Below are positions 33,828-42,155 of a DNA stretch of 64,000 bases, piece by piece. The stretch's first letter is position 1; the number at the start of each line of letters is the position of its first letter. Source of the stretch: Variovorax sp. EL159. GTDB taxonomy: Bacteria; Pseudomonadota; Gammaproteobacteria; Burkholderiales; Burkholderiaceae_C. The stretch lies in the NCBI RefSeq assembly GCF_900100965.1, contig NZ_FMUJ01000006.1:186001-250000 (forward strand), written 5' to 3'. The notes under the pieces were generated by a model. It made no database searches, had not been told where the DNA came from, and was given only the letters and a program-made list of their open reading frames with translations. The translations under genes and the position numbers were made by a program.

Positions 33828-34316
33828 TCAGCCGGTGATGAAGGTCGGCCAGACCTGGATCTGGAGCTTCAGCGCCCAGATGAATGCGACATAGCTGCCG
33901 ACGGCCAGTACGGTCGCGAGGGCCAGTACTTTCTTCAGATCGAACTCGCTGCCTGCGAGGCTGGAGATGATCACCAGCGCGTAGATGGCAATGATCATGC
34001 CCATGGCCGGCACGCCCACGCTCGGCAGGCCGCCGAGCAGCACGCCGAAGGCGAGGTTGGCGCCCAGGATGAACACCACCTGCTTCCAGGCCCATTTGCC
34101 GATCTTTTCGCCGTCGGTGGTTTCAACGGTGAGCCCGCTGAACATGATCCCGAGGCCAATGAGGGCCATCAGGATGCCGAGCATCAACGGAAAGTAACCG
34201 GGCCCCATGCGGGCACCGCTGCCCACGCTGTAGGTGGTGGCACCCCATGCGAATCCGACGCCCACGATGGTGAACATCAGACCCGAGAAAAAGTCTTTCT
34301 GACTTTTGATCTTCAC
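33828..34316 (-). CDS. tctB: tripartite tricarboxylate transporter small subunit TctB
   Basis: Small membrane subunit of 162 aa with four hydrophobic segments and the family's GARMGPGYFPLMLGILMALIG loop near residue 35. The GTG at 34316 is chosen over an upstream ATG because GAGGAGA lies just in front and the protein then starts VKIKSQKDFFSG, as is usual for TctB. It partners TctA. Confidence 0.9.
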   Translation of the reverse strand: MKIKSQKDFFSGLMFTIVGVGFAWGATTYSVGSGARMGPGYFPLMLGILMALIGLGIMFSGLTVETTDGEKIGKWAWKQVVFILGANLAFGVLLGGLPSVGVPAMGMIIAIYALVIISSLAGSEFDLKKVLALATVLAVGSYVAFIWALKLQIQVWPTFITG

Positions 34317-34449
34317 GAACAGTCTCCTCGAACAATTTCGATGCGGGATTGTCCAGTCAGGCACTGGTCAGGTTGATGTGGATTCCACTAACGAAAGACC
34401 TAGGGATAACCCGAAAGACCACACGCCCTCTTTCGCGGAGGGCCAGAGC

Positions 34450-36246
34450 TTATTCGAGCGGAGGCGTCGCGCTCAGCACTTCTTCGATGGTCGTCACGCC
34501 TTCGGCCACGCGCAACGCACCGGCCAGGCGCAGCGGCCGCATGCCGTCGATCACCGCCTGGCGCCGCAGGCCCGTCAGGTTCGGCTCCTTGGTGACCTGG
34601 TCCTTGAAGGGCTCGGTCACGCTCAGCAGTTCGTACAGGCCCATGCGGCCCATGTAGCCGGTCATGCGGCAGTCGACGCAACCTACCGGCTTGTAGGCCC
34701 GCACCGAGCCGGTGATCTGCCACGGCTTGACGATGGTCTCGAGGCTTTCGCGCGTGACCGTGTCGTCGGGCTGCTTGCAATGCGGGCACAGCGTGCGCAC
34801 CAGCCGCTGCGCGAGCACGCCCAGCATCACGGCCGTGATGAGGTACGAGGGCACGCCCAGTTCCATCATCCGTGTGATGGCGCTCGGCGCGTCGTTGGTG
34901 TGCAGCGTGCTGAACACGAGGTGGCCGGTGAGCGCCGCCTGCACCGCCATCTCGGCGGTGGCGAGGTCGCGGATTTCGCCGACCATGATGATGTCCGGGT
35001 CCTGGCGCATCAGCGCGCGCAGGCCTTCGATGAAGCCGAAGTCGAGCTGCGGCTGCACCTGCGTCTGGTTGAACGAGGGCTCGATCATTTCGATCGGGTC
35101 TTCGACCGTGCTCACGTTGACCTCTTCGGTCGCCACGCGCTTGAGCGTGGAGTACAGCGTGGTGGTCTTGCCCGAACCTGTGGGCCCGGTCACCAGGATG
35201 ATGCCGTTGGGCCGCGTCACGAGCTGCTCCCAGCGGTGCGCGTCGTGCTGCGCGAAGCCCAGCGCGTCGAGGTCTTTCACTGCCGTGTCGGGGTCGAAGA
35301 TCCGCATCACCATCTTCTCGCCGAACGCGGTCGGCAAGGTCGACAGGCGCATTTCGATTTCGTCGCCGCGCATGTTGCGGGTCTTGATGCGGCCGTCGAG
35401 CGGACGGCGTTTTTCGACCACGTCCATGCGGCCCAGCAGCTTGATGCGCGCGACCATCGCGTTCATCACGCCCATCGGCATTTGATACGCCGGGTGCAGG
35501 ATGCCGTCGATGCGAAAGCGGATCACGCCCTGCTCGCGGCGCGGCTCCAGGTGGATGTCGCTGGCGCGCTGGTCGAAGGCGTATTGCCAGAGCCAGTCGA
35601 CCACCTGCACCACGCTCTGGTCGTTGGCGTCGAGCTGCTTGTTGCTCTTGCCCAGCTCCACCAGTTGCTCGAAGCTCGCGCCGCCGGTGTTGCCGCCGGC
35701 CTTCTGCGCGGCGCGCACCGACTTCGCAAGCGCGAAGAACTCGGCCGTGTAGCGCTGGATGTCGGCCGGGTTGGCCACCACGCGCCGCACCGTGCGCTTG
35801 GACTGGCGCTCGACCTCGGCGATCCAGTCGGTAAGAAAGGGCTCGGCCGTGGCCACCACCACCTCGTTCGGCAGCACCTGCACCGGCAGCACCTTGTGGC
35901 GTTCGGCATAGGCCGCGCTCATGGTGTCGGCCACCTTGCCCACGTCGACCTTGAGCGGGTCGATGCGCAGGTAGGTCAGGCCGGCGCGGCCCGCCAGCCA
36001 CTGCGTGAGCATTTCGAGATCGAGCGGCTTGCTGTCGCTCTCGCGGGTCATCGCCACGTTGGCCAGGCGCACCAGCGGTGCCTGCCGGCTCTCGGCCTGC
36101 GCGCAGCGCGCGATGGTGCGCTTGGCCTCGACCGGAGAAATGACGCCATCGGTGGCCAGCCATTCGATCAGGCGGCGCAGGTCGAGCGGGCCTTCGTGGC
36201 GGCCAGCCAGGGGAACAGGGGCGGAAGCAGCAGGAACAGCGCTCAT
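34450..36246 (-). CDS. GspE/PulE-type secretion ATPase
   Basis: ATPase of 598 aa. Domains in order: two N-terminal helical GspE_N/MshEN-like parts (about 20-175), then the motor domain with Walker A GPTGSGKTTT near residue 350, Asp box, Walker B IIMVGEIRD near 415 and His box (TLHTND). The zinc tetracysteine CPHC...CVDC (about 480-515) is intact. It should power a type II secretion or type IV pilus machine, but none of the other parts are encoded here. The start overlaps the stop of the methyltransferase-like gene (ATGA). Confidence 0.9.
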   Translation of the reverse strand: MSAVPAASAPVPLAGRHEGPLDLRRLIEWLATDGVISPVEAKRTIARCAQAESRQAPLVRLANVAMTRESDSKPLDLEMLTQWLAGRAGLTYLRIDPLKVDVGKVADTMSAAYAERHKVLPVQVLPNEVVVATAEPFLTDWIAEVERQSKRTVRRVVANPADIQRYTAEFFALAKSVRAAQKAGGNTGGASFEQLVELGKSNKQLDANDQSVVQVVDWLWQYAFDQRASDIHLEPRREQGVIRFRIDGILHPAYQMPMGVMNAMVARIKLLGRMDVVEKRRPLDGRIKTRNMRGDEIEMRLSTLPTAFGEKMVMRIFDPDTAVKDLDALGFAQHDAHRWEQLVTRPNGIILVTGPTGSGKTTTLYSTLKRVATEEVNVSTVEDPIEMIEPSFNQTQVQPQLDFGFIEGLRALMRQDPDIIMVGEIRDLATAEMAVQAALTGHLVFSTLHTNDAPSAITRMMELGVPSYLITAVMLGVLAQRLVRTLCPHCKQPDDTVTRESLETIVKPWQITGSVRAYKPVGCVDCRMTGYMGRMGLYELLSVTEPFKDQVTKEPNLTGLRRQAVIDGMRPLRLAGALRVAEGVTTIEEVLSATPPLE

Positions 36247-37037
36247 GAGCCGGAAGGTCGGGTGATTGAAATATTCAGGGGCTTGAACACCCGCAACCAC
36301 TTCGGCGCGGGCAAACCCCAGCGAGTCTGGATCGTTTGCGCGCGCTCGGCAAGCACCTCGCGCTTCGGTCGGCTGGGCGTGCGCTGCGCCAGCACCACCG
36401 TGTTGCCTTCGCGCGTCGGCTTGAAGGCCCAGACGGCATCGGCACCGAAGGCGGCCACGATTTTTTCGAGGCTGCGTTCATAGCTCGACGAACGGCCGAA
36501 GAGGTTGACCGTCATGCAGCCATCTTCGGTGAGCAGCGCGCGGCAGTCGGCATAGAAGTCTTCGCTGTCGAGCACCGGCGCGGCGGCCTCGTGGTCGTAC
36601 AGGTCGACCTGCAGCGCATCGACCGTGCCCTGCCATTCGGGCTTGCGGATCTCGACCGCCGCATCGGCGATCACCACGCGCAGCTTCGGGTCGTCGGCCG
36701 GCAGCTTGAACCAGCCGCGGCAGGCCGACACCACCTGCGGATTCAGCTCGACGGCGGTGGTGCGCATGCGCAGCGTCTTGCGGCTGAACTTGGTGAGCGT
36801 GGCCGCGCCCAGGCCAAGCTGCATCGCGTGGCGGCTGGCCACGGTCTTGCCGTCGACGAACAGCAGCCACGCCATCATGCGTTGCACGTATTCGAGTTCG
36901 ATCTCGAACGGCGCGTCGAGCTTCATCGAGCCCTGGACCCATTCGGTGCCCAGGTGCAGGTAGCGGATGTCGCCCCAGTCGGAAAAATTGACTTCGGGGA
37001 GAACGAGGGCTTTGGCGGGTGTTTTGCTCGATGCCAT
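36243..37037 (-). CDS. spermidine synthase-like methyltransferase-fold protein
   Basis: A 264-aa Rossmann-fold protein of the spermidine synthase group. The segment MQLGLGAATLTKF near residue 72 is the glycine-rich nucleotide motif, TAVELNPQVV near 94 the acidic ribose-binding loop, and VDALQVDLYDHEA near 140 the substrate region. The DLYDHEA sequence departs from the catalytic DxxDP of polyamine synthases, so the true reaction is uncertain. It is coupled on both sides: TGATG with the glycosylase upstream, ATGA with the GspE-type gene downstream. Confidence 0.8.
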   Translation of the reverse strand: MASSKTPAKALVLPEVNFSDWGDIRYLHLGTEWVQGSMKLDAPFEIELEYVQRMMAWLLFVDGKTVASRHAMQLGLGAATLTKFSRKTLRMRTTAVELNPQVVSACRGWFKLPADDPKLRVVIADAAVEIRKPEWQGTVDALQVDLYDHEAAAPVLDSEDFYADCRALLTEDGCMTVNLFGRSSSYERSLEKIVAAFGADAVWAFKPTREGNTVVLAQRTPSRPKREVLAERAQTIQTRWGLPAPKWLRVFKPLNISITRPSGS

Positions 37038-37564
37038 CAGAGAAGGTGGTGGGCGACGAAGACCTCGCGCCAAGCCGCGAGCTTGCGCTCGAAGCTCCAC
37101 GACGCGTTGGCGGGACTGGTGGAAGGCAACTGGTAGACCGGTACGCCCAGGGTGCGCGTGTGGCGCGCGTGCTTGAAGCTCTCGCCGCCGTTGTGCGCAA
37201 TGGCCGCGAGCCGGGGCAGGTGAAGGCCGGCGATGTCGTTCGCCACCGGCGCGCGGATGGCCGAATCGAGGCTGCCCTCGCGCTCGCAGGCGCCGTACAC
37301 GTCCCACACGCCCAGGCCGCGATCGAGCAGCCAGCCGCAGCGCTTGCCGTAGCTGTCTGCGCCCGACGGGAGAGGTTTTTCGGGCCAGACGGCTTGCAAG
37401 ATCTTCCAGAACTGGTTTTGGGGGTGTGCATAGTACTGCTGCTGCGCAAGCGACTTGACCCCGGGGAAACTGCCGAGGATCAGCACGACCGTGGACGGCG
37501 AAACGATGGGCGCGAGCCCCGTGAGCAAGGTGCTCACGGCGGCGGGTGCGGCGGATGGATTCAT
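37037..37564 (-). CDS. DNA-deoxyinosine glycosylase (uracil-DNA glycosylase superfamily)
   Basis: A 175-aa repair enzyme of the family-6 hypoxanthine-DNA glycosylase type. Motif LILGSFPGVKSLAQQQYYAH near residue 28, then NQFWKIL near 50, and the C-terminal QLPSTSPAN (near 143) match that family rather than Ung or Mug. It excises deaminated adenine. It is the first gene of a three-gene overlapping operon with the methyltransferase-like and GspE-type genes. Confidence 0.85.
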   Translation of the reverse strand: MNPSAAPAAVSTLLTGLAPIVSPSTVVLILGSFPGVKSLAQQQYYAHPQNQFWKILQAVWPEKPLPSGADSYGKRCGWLLDRGLGVWDVYGACEREGSLDSAIRAPVANDIAGLHLPRLAAIAHNGGESFKHARHTRTLGVPVYQLPSTSPANASWSFERKLAAWREVFVAHHLL

Positions 37565-37603
37565 GGGCGGTATCTTGGCACCGCCAGCGAGCGCCCACAA
37601 AAA

Positions 37604-37621
37604 AACCCGCCGCAGCGGGTT
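37604..37621 (-). terminator. intrinsic terminator of the Lys/Ala-rich protein gene
   Basis: On the minus strand AACCCGC-tgcg-GCGGGTT is followed directly by a run of T residues (TTTTTTT across 37598-37605). It lies 33 nt after the stop of the upstream gene and before the glycosylase gene, so that operon needs its own promoter in a very short gap or inside the upstream gene. Confidence 0.85.
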
Positions 37622-37653
37622 CTTTCGTTCAGGCCGAAGCCTGTGCTGCCAAT

Positions 37654-38058
37654 TTACTTCTTGGCGGCTTCGTTCTCGGCGGTGCCGGGAATCTTCTCGC
37701 CGATGGCCTTGCCGGTGCTGCGCATGCCGTCGGCCGTCTTGTGGCCGGCGTTTTCAACGGCTTCGCCGGTCTTGGCGGCAGCGTGCTTGGTGGCCTTGGT
37801 GGCCTTCTTGGTGGTGCGCTTGGTGGCGTCCCATGCCTTCTTGGTGCCGCGTTCGGTGGCGGCAACGGCCTTCTTGGTGGTGCGCTTGGTCGCGTCGACT
37901 GCGTCCTTGCCGGCTTCCTTCACCTTTTCGGTGGTGCTGGGTTCGGCCGTAGCAGGCGTCGCAGCGGGAGCGGTGGTCTGCGCCACGGCCGACACGCCGA
38001 TGGAGGCGAGTGCCAGGGCGAGGACAACGGGCACGGTGCGAATGAAAGACGTGGTCAT
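37654..38058 (-). CDS. exported Lys/Ala-rich histone H1-like repeat protein
   Basis: A 134-aa protein with a clear signal peptide (cleavage probably after VAQ or AVA near residues 25-27). Next is a Thr/Ala/Pro stretch and then repeats of the type DATKRTTKKA (about residues 53-90), with a final amphipathic LEA-like tail. The sequence looks like a histone H1 or PhaF-type C-terminal domain, yet it should be exported, so DNA compaction is doubtful. Start ATG 38058 with AGGAG just upstream. I do not assign a function; envelope or surface binding to anions is a guess. Confidence 0.75.
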   Translation of the reverse strand: MTTSFIRTVPVVLALALASIGVSAVAQTTAPAATPATAEPSTTEKVKEAGKDAVDATKRTTKKAVAATERGTKKAWDATKRTTKKATKATKHAAAKTGEAVENAGHKTADGMRSTGKAIGEKIPGTAENEAAKK

Positions 38059-38193
38059 GAAAAAGCTCCTGGATGTTGGATGAAGTTTTTGAAGTGACGT
38101 GCTTGCCACTGGACTAGCAACGAACTTGCGAACCCCAAGGATGACAGCAAATCTGCAGCATCTGCACACACGGGCGCAGAACGGGGCATTGAC

Positions 38194-39054
38194 CTACGCG
38201 GCCTGCGGCGGGCGTTCCGACAAGGCCATCAGACTTTCGAGCTTCGGCAGCGTTTCGACCGCATTGCGCGTGGTGGCCCGGGCCAGCTCGTCGATGCCGA
38301 TGCCCCGCAGGCCGGCCACCACTTCAGCGATGCGCGGCAGCTCGCCGGGCTCGTTGCGGCCCTGCGGCTCGCCGGCGGCGCGTTGTTCTTGCGTGCGGTA
38401 GAGCCAGTGCGGCTGGATGTCGGGCGCATCGGTTTCCATCACGATCGATTCGAGCGGCAGCGTGCTGGCCAGCCGCCGCAACTGCAGCGCGCGCTCGAAG
38501 GTCACGGCCCCGCCGAAGCCCAGCCGGAGCCCGAGCGCGATGCAGGCCTGGGCCTGCTGCTCGCTGCCGTTGAAGGCATGCGCGATGCCGCGCCACGGTT
38601 GGCCGCCCGCCGTTTGCCGCAGATGCTTGAGCACCTTGTCGACCGAACGCCGCACGTGGATGAGGATGGGTAACCCGTGCTTGCGTGCCAGTTGCAACTG
38701 AGTGTGAAAGAAGCGCTCCTGTTTGTCGCCGTCCAGGCCCTCGACGAAATAGTCGAGCCCGATCTCGCCGACCGCCACCAGCCGGGGGTCGTCGCGGCGC
38801 GCGGTCAGCTCGGCGTCGAGCGCGTCCAGGTCGGCGTCTTTCGCGTCGCCGGTGCACAGCGGGTGGATGCCCAGCGCGTAGGCGTCGCCCTGCGCGTGGG
38901 CCAGTTCGCGCACCGTGGCGAAGTTGAAGACGGCGACCGCCGGAATCACGCACATCGCCACCCCCAGCCTGGCGGCGCGGGCGCGGATCGCGGGCATCTC
39001 CGCACCGAATTCGGGCGCATCCAGGTGGCAGTGGGTATCGACAAATGCAGCCAT
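38194..39054 (-). CDS. tatD: TatD family metal-dependent hydrolase
   Basis: TIM-barrel hydrolase of 286 aa. Metal-binding residues appear in VDTHCHLD (residues 5-12), the glutamate in GEIGLDYF near 97, the histidine in ILIHVRRS near 135, HAFNG near 160 and the aspartate in METDAPDIQP near 208. TatD proteins are DNases or D-aminoacyl-tRNA-type hydrolases. It sits alone, divergent from the S1C protease gene across 88 nt. Confidence 0.9.
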   Translation of the reverse strand: MAAFVDTHCHLDAPEFGAEMPAIRARAARLGVAMCVIPAVAVFNFATVRELAHAQGDAYALGIHPLCTGDAKDADLDALDAELTARRDDPRLVAVGEIGLDYFVEGLDGDKQERFFHTQLQLARKHGLPILIHVRRSVDKVLKHLRQTAGGQPWRGIAHAFNGSEQQAQACIALGLRLGFGGAVTFERALQLRRLASTLPLESIVMETDAPDIQPHWLYRTQEQRAAGEPQGRNEPGELPRIAEVVAGLRGIGIDELARATTRNAVETLPKLESLMALSERPPQAA

Positions 39055-39142
39055 CGCGCGATGATGCCCGAAGGGATGCGCAGGCGCGGAAAGCGTGCTA
39101 CTGTGAACTCCTTCACGCGATTTTTTTGCCGGAGGTTCTCCG

Positions 39143-40135
39143 ATGCGCAGGCCCGCTTTCTACAGCCGTTCGCCCCGCACGCTGCCGCCGGCCGCAGAAC
39201 AGGCGGCCGACGAGGCAGATGCGCCGGCGTCGCCTGATGCGGCAGCCAGTGCCGCGCCCAATACCTCGACACGCACCGGCTGGCAACCGGGCCGCCGCAG
39301 CTTCGCGCTGCTGATCGTGCTGAGCGCCGCGCTGGTCACCGGTGCCGCGCTCTGGGCGCCGCGCCCCGGAAGCAAGGTCCTCACGCAAAAGGACATCGAC
39401 GCGGCCGTGCTTCGCACGCTGCAGACCAACACCCTGCCCTCGCCCGCGGCCAAGGCGGCCGACATCATCCGGCCCTCGGTGGTGCGGGTCGTGAGCTACG
39501 GCGAAGAAAAGAACACCCCCGAGGCCCGGCTGCAGAAGCGCGGCCGCAACCTCGCCAAAGGCAAGCCGCCGGACGCCGCCTCGCCGCCCGGCGAAGTCGA
39601 GCGCGGCGTGGGCACGGGCGTGGTGATCGTCGACAAGGGCGTGATCCTTACCAACCTGCACGTGATCGCAGGCGCCGACAAGATCAAGGTCACCTTCTTC
39701 GACGGCCTCGAAGCCGTGGCCACCATCACCGGCGTGCAGCCCGAGAACGACCTTGCCGTGCTGCAGGCGCAGAAGGTGCCCGACGACCTGATCCCGGCCA
39801 CCATGCGCTCGACCGCCGACCTGCGCCCCGGCGACCAGGTGGCCGCGGTGGGCTTTCCGTTCGGCATCGGGCCGTCGGTGTCGGCCGGCGTGGTGTCGGG
39901 CCTCAACCGCTCCTTCCGCTCGCCAGAGGGCAAGCAGGAGCTGGGCAACCTGATCCAGTTCGATGCCGCCGCCAACCCCGGCAATTCGGGCGGCCCGCTG
40001 ATCAACATGGACGGCGAGGTGCTCGGCATCGTCACCGCCATCCTCAACCCGACGCAGCAGCGCACCTTCATCGGCATCGGCTTCGCGGTGCCCATCGAGA
40101 ACGCGGCCTCTGCGGCAGGTTCGCCGCCTTTCTGA
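39143..40135 (+). CDS. membrane-anchored S1C trypsin-like protease without PDZ domain
   Basis: A 330-aa protease. A basic cytoplasmic N-terminus and one membrane segment (about residues 53-72) precede a DegS/HtrA-type protease domain. His in LTNLHVIAG (near 171), Asp in ENDLAVLQ (near 197) and Ser in NPGNSGGPLI (near 280) form the triad. It ends at AGSPPF without a PDZ domain, which appears natural for this subgroup as the end is cleanly followed by the next gene. It is 24 nt before moxR and probably works in the same envelope-stress or protein-quality module. Confidence 0.85.
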   Translation: MRRPAFYSRSPRTLPPAAEQAADEADAPASPDAAASAAPNTSTRTGWQPGRRSFALLIVLSAALVTGAALWAPRPGSKVLTQKDIDAAVLRTLQTNTLPSPAAKAADIIRPSVVRVVSYGEEKNTPEARLQKRGRNLAKGKPPDAASPPGEVERGVGTGVVIVDKGVILTNLHVIAGADKIKVTFFDGLEAVATITGVQPENDLAVLQAQKVPDDLIPATMRSTADLRPGDQVAAVGFPFGIGPSVSAGVVSGLNRSFRSPEGKQELGNLIQFDAAANPGNSGGPLINMDGEVLGIVTAILNPTQQRTFIGIGFAVPIENAASAAGSPPF

Positions 40136-40159
40136 TTTCTTCGAAAGAAAGCCCTTCGC

Positions 40160-41185
40160 ATGAGCACAGAGAACCCGATCCCCTCCACCTTCGCCACCGC
40201 GCCCGCCACCGCCGAGCTGATGGAGCAGATCCTTTACGAGGTCAAGCGCGTGGTCGTGGGCCAGGACCGCTTTCTCGAGCGCGTGATGGTCGCGATGCTC
40301 GCAGGCGGCCACCTGCTGGTCGAGGGCGTGCCGGGCCTGGCGAAGACGCTCACCGTGAAGACGCTGGCCGACACCGTGCGCGGCCAGTTCAAGCGCATCC
40401 AGTTCACGCCCGACCTGGTGCCGGCCGACCTGGTGGGCACGCGCATCTACAACCAGAAGACGGGCGAGTTCAGCACCTCGCTCGGCCCGGTGTTCGCCAA
40501 CCTGCTGCTGGCCGACGAAATCAACCGCGCGCCGGCCAAGGTGCAGAGCGCGCTGCTCGAAGTGATGCAGGAGCGGCAGGTCACCATTGCCGGTGAAACG
40601 CACAAGGTGCCGCGCCCCTTCCTCGTGATGGCCACGCAGAACCCCATCGAGACCGAAGGCACCTACCCGCTGCCCGAGGCCCAGGTCGACCGCTTCATGA
40701 TGAAGGTGATGGTCGACTACCCGAGCGACGAAGAAGAGTTCGTGATCGTGCAGCGCGTGATCGGCCCGCAGGTGCAGGTCAACGCGGTCGCCACCACCGA
40801 CCAGCTCGCCGCGCTGCAGGCCGAGGCGCGGCGCGTGTATGTCGACCCTTCGCTGATCCAGTACGCCGTCAAGCTGGTCTCGGCCACGCGCACGCCCGAG
40901 AAGCACGGCCTGAAAGACCTGCGCCGCTTCATCACCTTCGGCGCCAGCCCGCGCGCCAGCATCAGCCTGACCGAAGGCGCGCGCGCATTGGCGCTGCTGC
41001 GCGGCCGCAGCTATGCGCTGCCCGAAGACATGACCGCGCTGGTACCCGACGTGCTGCGCCATCGCGTGACGCTGTCCTACGAGGGCCTGTCCGAAGGCCT
41101 GACGCCCGACGGGCTGGTGGAAAAGATCATGCGTGCAGTCCCCGCTCCCGCGAAACCGTTGGAACATGAAAAGCTGGTGGCGTAA
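40160..41185 (+). CDS. MoxR family AAA+ ATPase
   Basis: AAA+ chaperone of 341 aa. Walker A GVPGLAKT near residue 55, Walker B NLLLADEINRAPAKVQSALLEVMQE near 115 and sensor 1 MATQNPIETEGTYPLPEAQVDRF near 157 are the MoxR pattern. Together with the following DUF58 and vWA proteins it makes the common MoxR-DUF58-vWA module, thought to load metals or assemble complexes at the envelope. The downstream gene overlaps its end by 20 nt. Confidence 0.93.
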   Translation: MSTENPIPSTFATAPATAELMEQILYEVKRVVVGQDRFLERVMVAMLAGGHLLVEGVPGLAKTLTVKTLADTVRGQFKRIQFTPDLVPADLVGTRIYNQKTGEFSTSLGPVFANLLLADEINRAPAKVQSALLEVMQERQVTIAGETHKVPRPFLVMATQNPIETEGTYPLPEAQVDRFMMKVMVDYPSDEEEFVIVQRVIGPQVQVNAVATTDQLAALQAEARRVYVDPSLIQYAVKLVSATRTPEKHGLKDLRRFITFGASPRASISLTEGARALALLRGRSYALPEDMTALVPDVLRHRVTLSYEGLSEGLTPDGLVEKIMRAVPAPAKPLEHEKLVA

Positions 41186-42155
41186 GGCCCCCGCGGCCGC
41201 GAACGACGAACGGCTTGCCGCGCAGGCCGGTGGGGCGGAGCGCGCGTTGCGCCGGCTCGAATGGACCGTCATCCGCCGCCTCGACGGCCTGCTGCAGGGC
41301 GACTACCGCACGCTGATGCGCGGCGTCGGCCTCGACCTGGCCGACCTGCGCGAATACCAGCACCACGACGACGTGCGCCACATCGACTGGAACGTCACCG
41401 CGCGGCTGCAGGTGCCGCATGTGCGCGTGTTCACCGAAGACCGCGAGATGGCCGCCTGGTTCGTGCTCGACCTGAGCCGCTCGGTCGATTTCGGCTCGGG
41501 CCTGAAGGCCAAGCGCGAGATCTCCGCCGGCTTCGTCGGCGTGCTGGCACGCCTGCTCACGCGACACGGCAACCGGGTCGGCGCGCTGGTCTACGGCAAG
41601 GACCTCGAAGCGGTGATTCCCCCGCGCACCGGCCGCCGCCACGTGCTGCACCTGCTGCATGCGATGGAGCGCCGCGCCGACAAGGCCGATGCGGCGCCCG
41701 CGCAGAAGGGCATGACCCGTCTCGACGAACTGCTGAAGTCGGCCGCTGCGCTGATGCCGCGCCGCTCCACCGTGTTCGTGGTGTCCGACTTCCTGAGCGA
41801 GCCCGGCTGGGAGCGTCCGCTGGGCCAGCTGGTGCAGCGCCATGAAGTGATCGCCGTGCGCCTGTTCGATCCGCTCGAACTGGAGCTGCCCGACCTGGGC
41901 CTGGTGCCGCTGCGCGATGCGGAAACCGGCGAGCAGCTCTGGGTCGACACCCACGACGCCGGCTTTCGCAAGCGCTTCGCGCGGCTGGCGTCCGAGCGCG
42001 AAGCCACGCTGCGCGCGGCGCTCGCCAAGGCGGGCGTCGATGCGCTCGAACTCTCGACCAACGACGACCTGGTGGAAGCCATCGTTCGTTTTGCCGACAT
42101 GCGCAAGCGCCGCGCGCGCATCGGCCTGGCGGGCCTGAAGGCGGTGGCAGCATGA
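41166..42155 (+). CDS. DUF58 domain-containing protein
   Basis: A 329-aa protein with the DUF58 hallmark DLADLREYQHHDDVRHIDWNVTARL (near residues 57-81), split here by description: DLREYQ, DDVRHIDW. Beyond it is a vWA-like fold with VLDLSRSVDFGS. The start at 41166 lies inside moxR (20-nt overlap) and its stop overlaps the vWA gene (ATGA), so production of the three is coupled. Confidence 0.88.
   Translation: MKSWWRKAPAAANDERLAAQAGGAERALRRLEWTVIRRLDGLLQGDYRTLMRGVGLDLADLREYQHHDDVRHIDWNVTARLQVPHVRVFTEDREMAAWFVLDLSRSVDFGSGLKAKREISAGFVGVLARLLTRHGNRVGALVYGKDLEAVIPPRTGRRHVLHLLHAMERRADKADAAPAQKGMTRLDELLKSAAALMPRRSTVFVVSDFLSEPGWERPLGQLVQRHEVIAVRLFDPLELELPDLGLVPLRDAETGEQLWVDTHDAGFRKRFARLASEREATLRAALAKAGVDALELSTNDDLVEAIVRFADMRKRRARIGLAGLKAVAA

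Noticed and set aside
34365..34449. GGGATAACCC-type motif upstream of tctB
   Set aside because: It is short, only partly symmetric, and I could not tie it to a regulator or promoter.
39143..40135. Frameshifted HtrA missing its PDZ domain
   Set aside because: No PDZ-like sequence follows in any frame before moxR; the short form appears natural in protease-MoxR operons.
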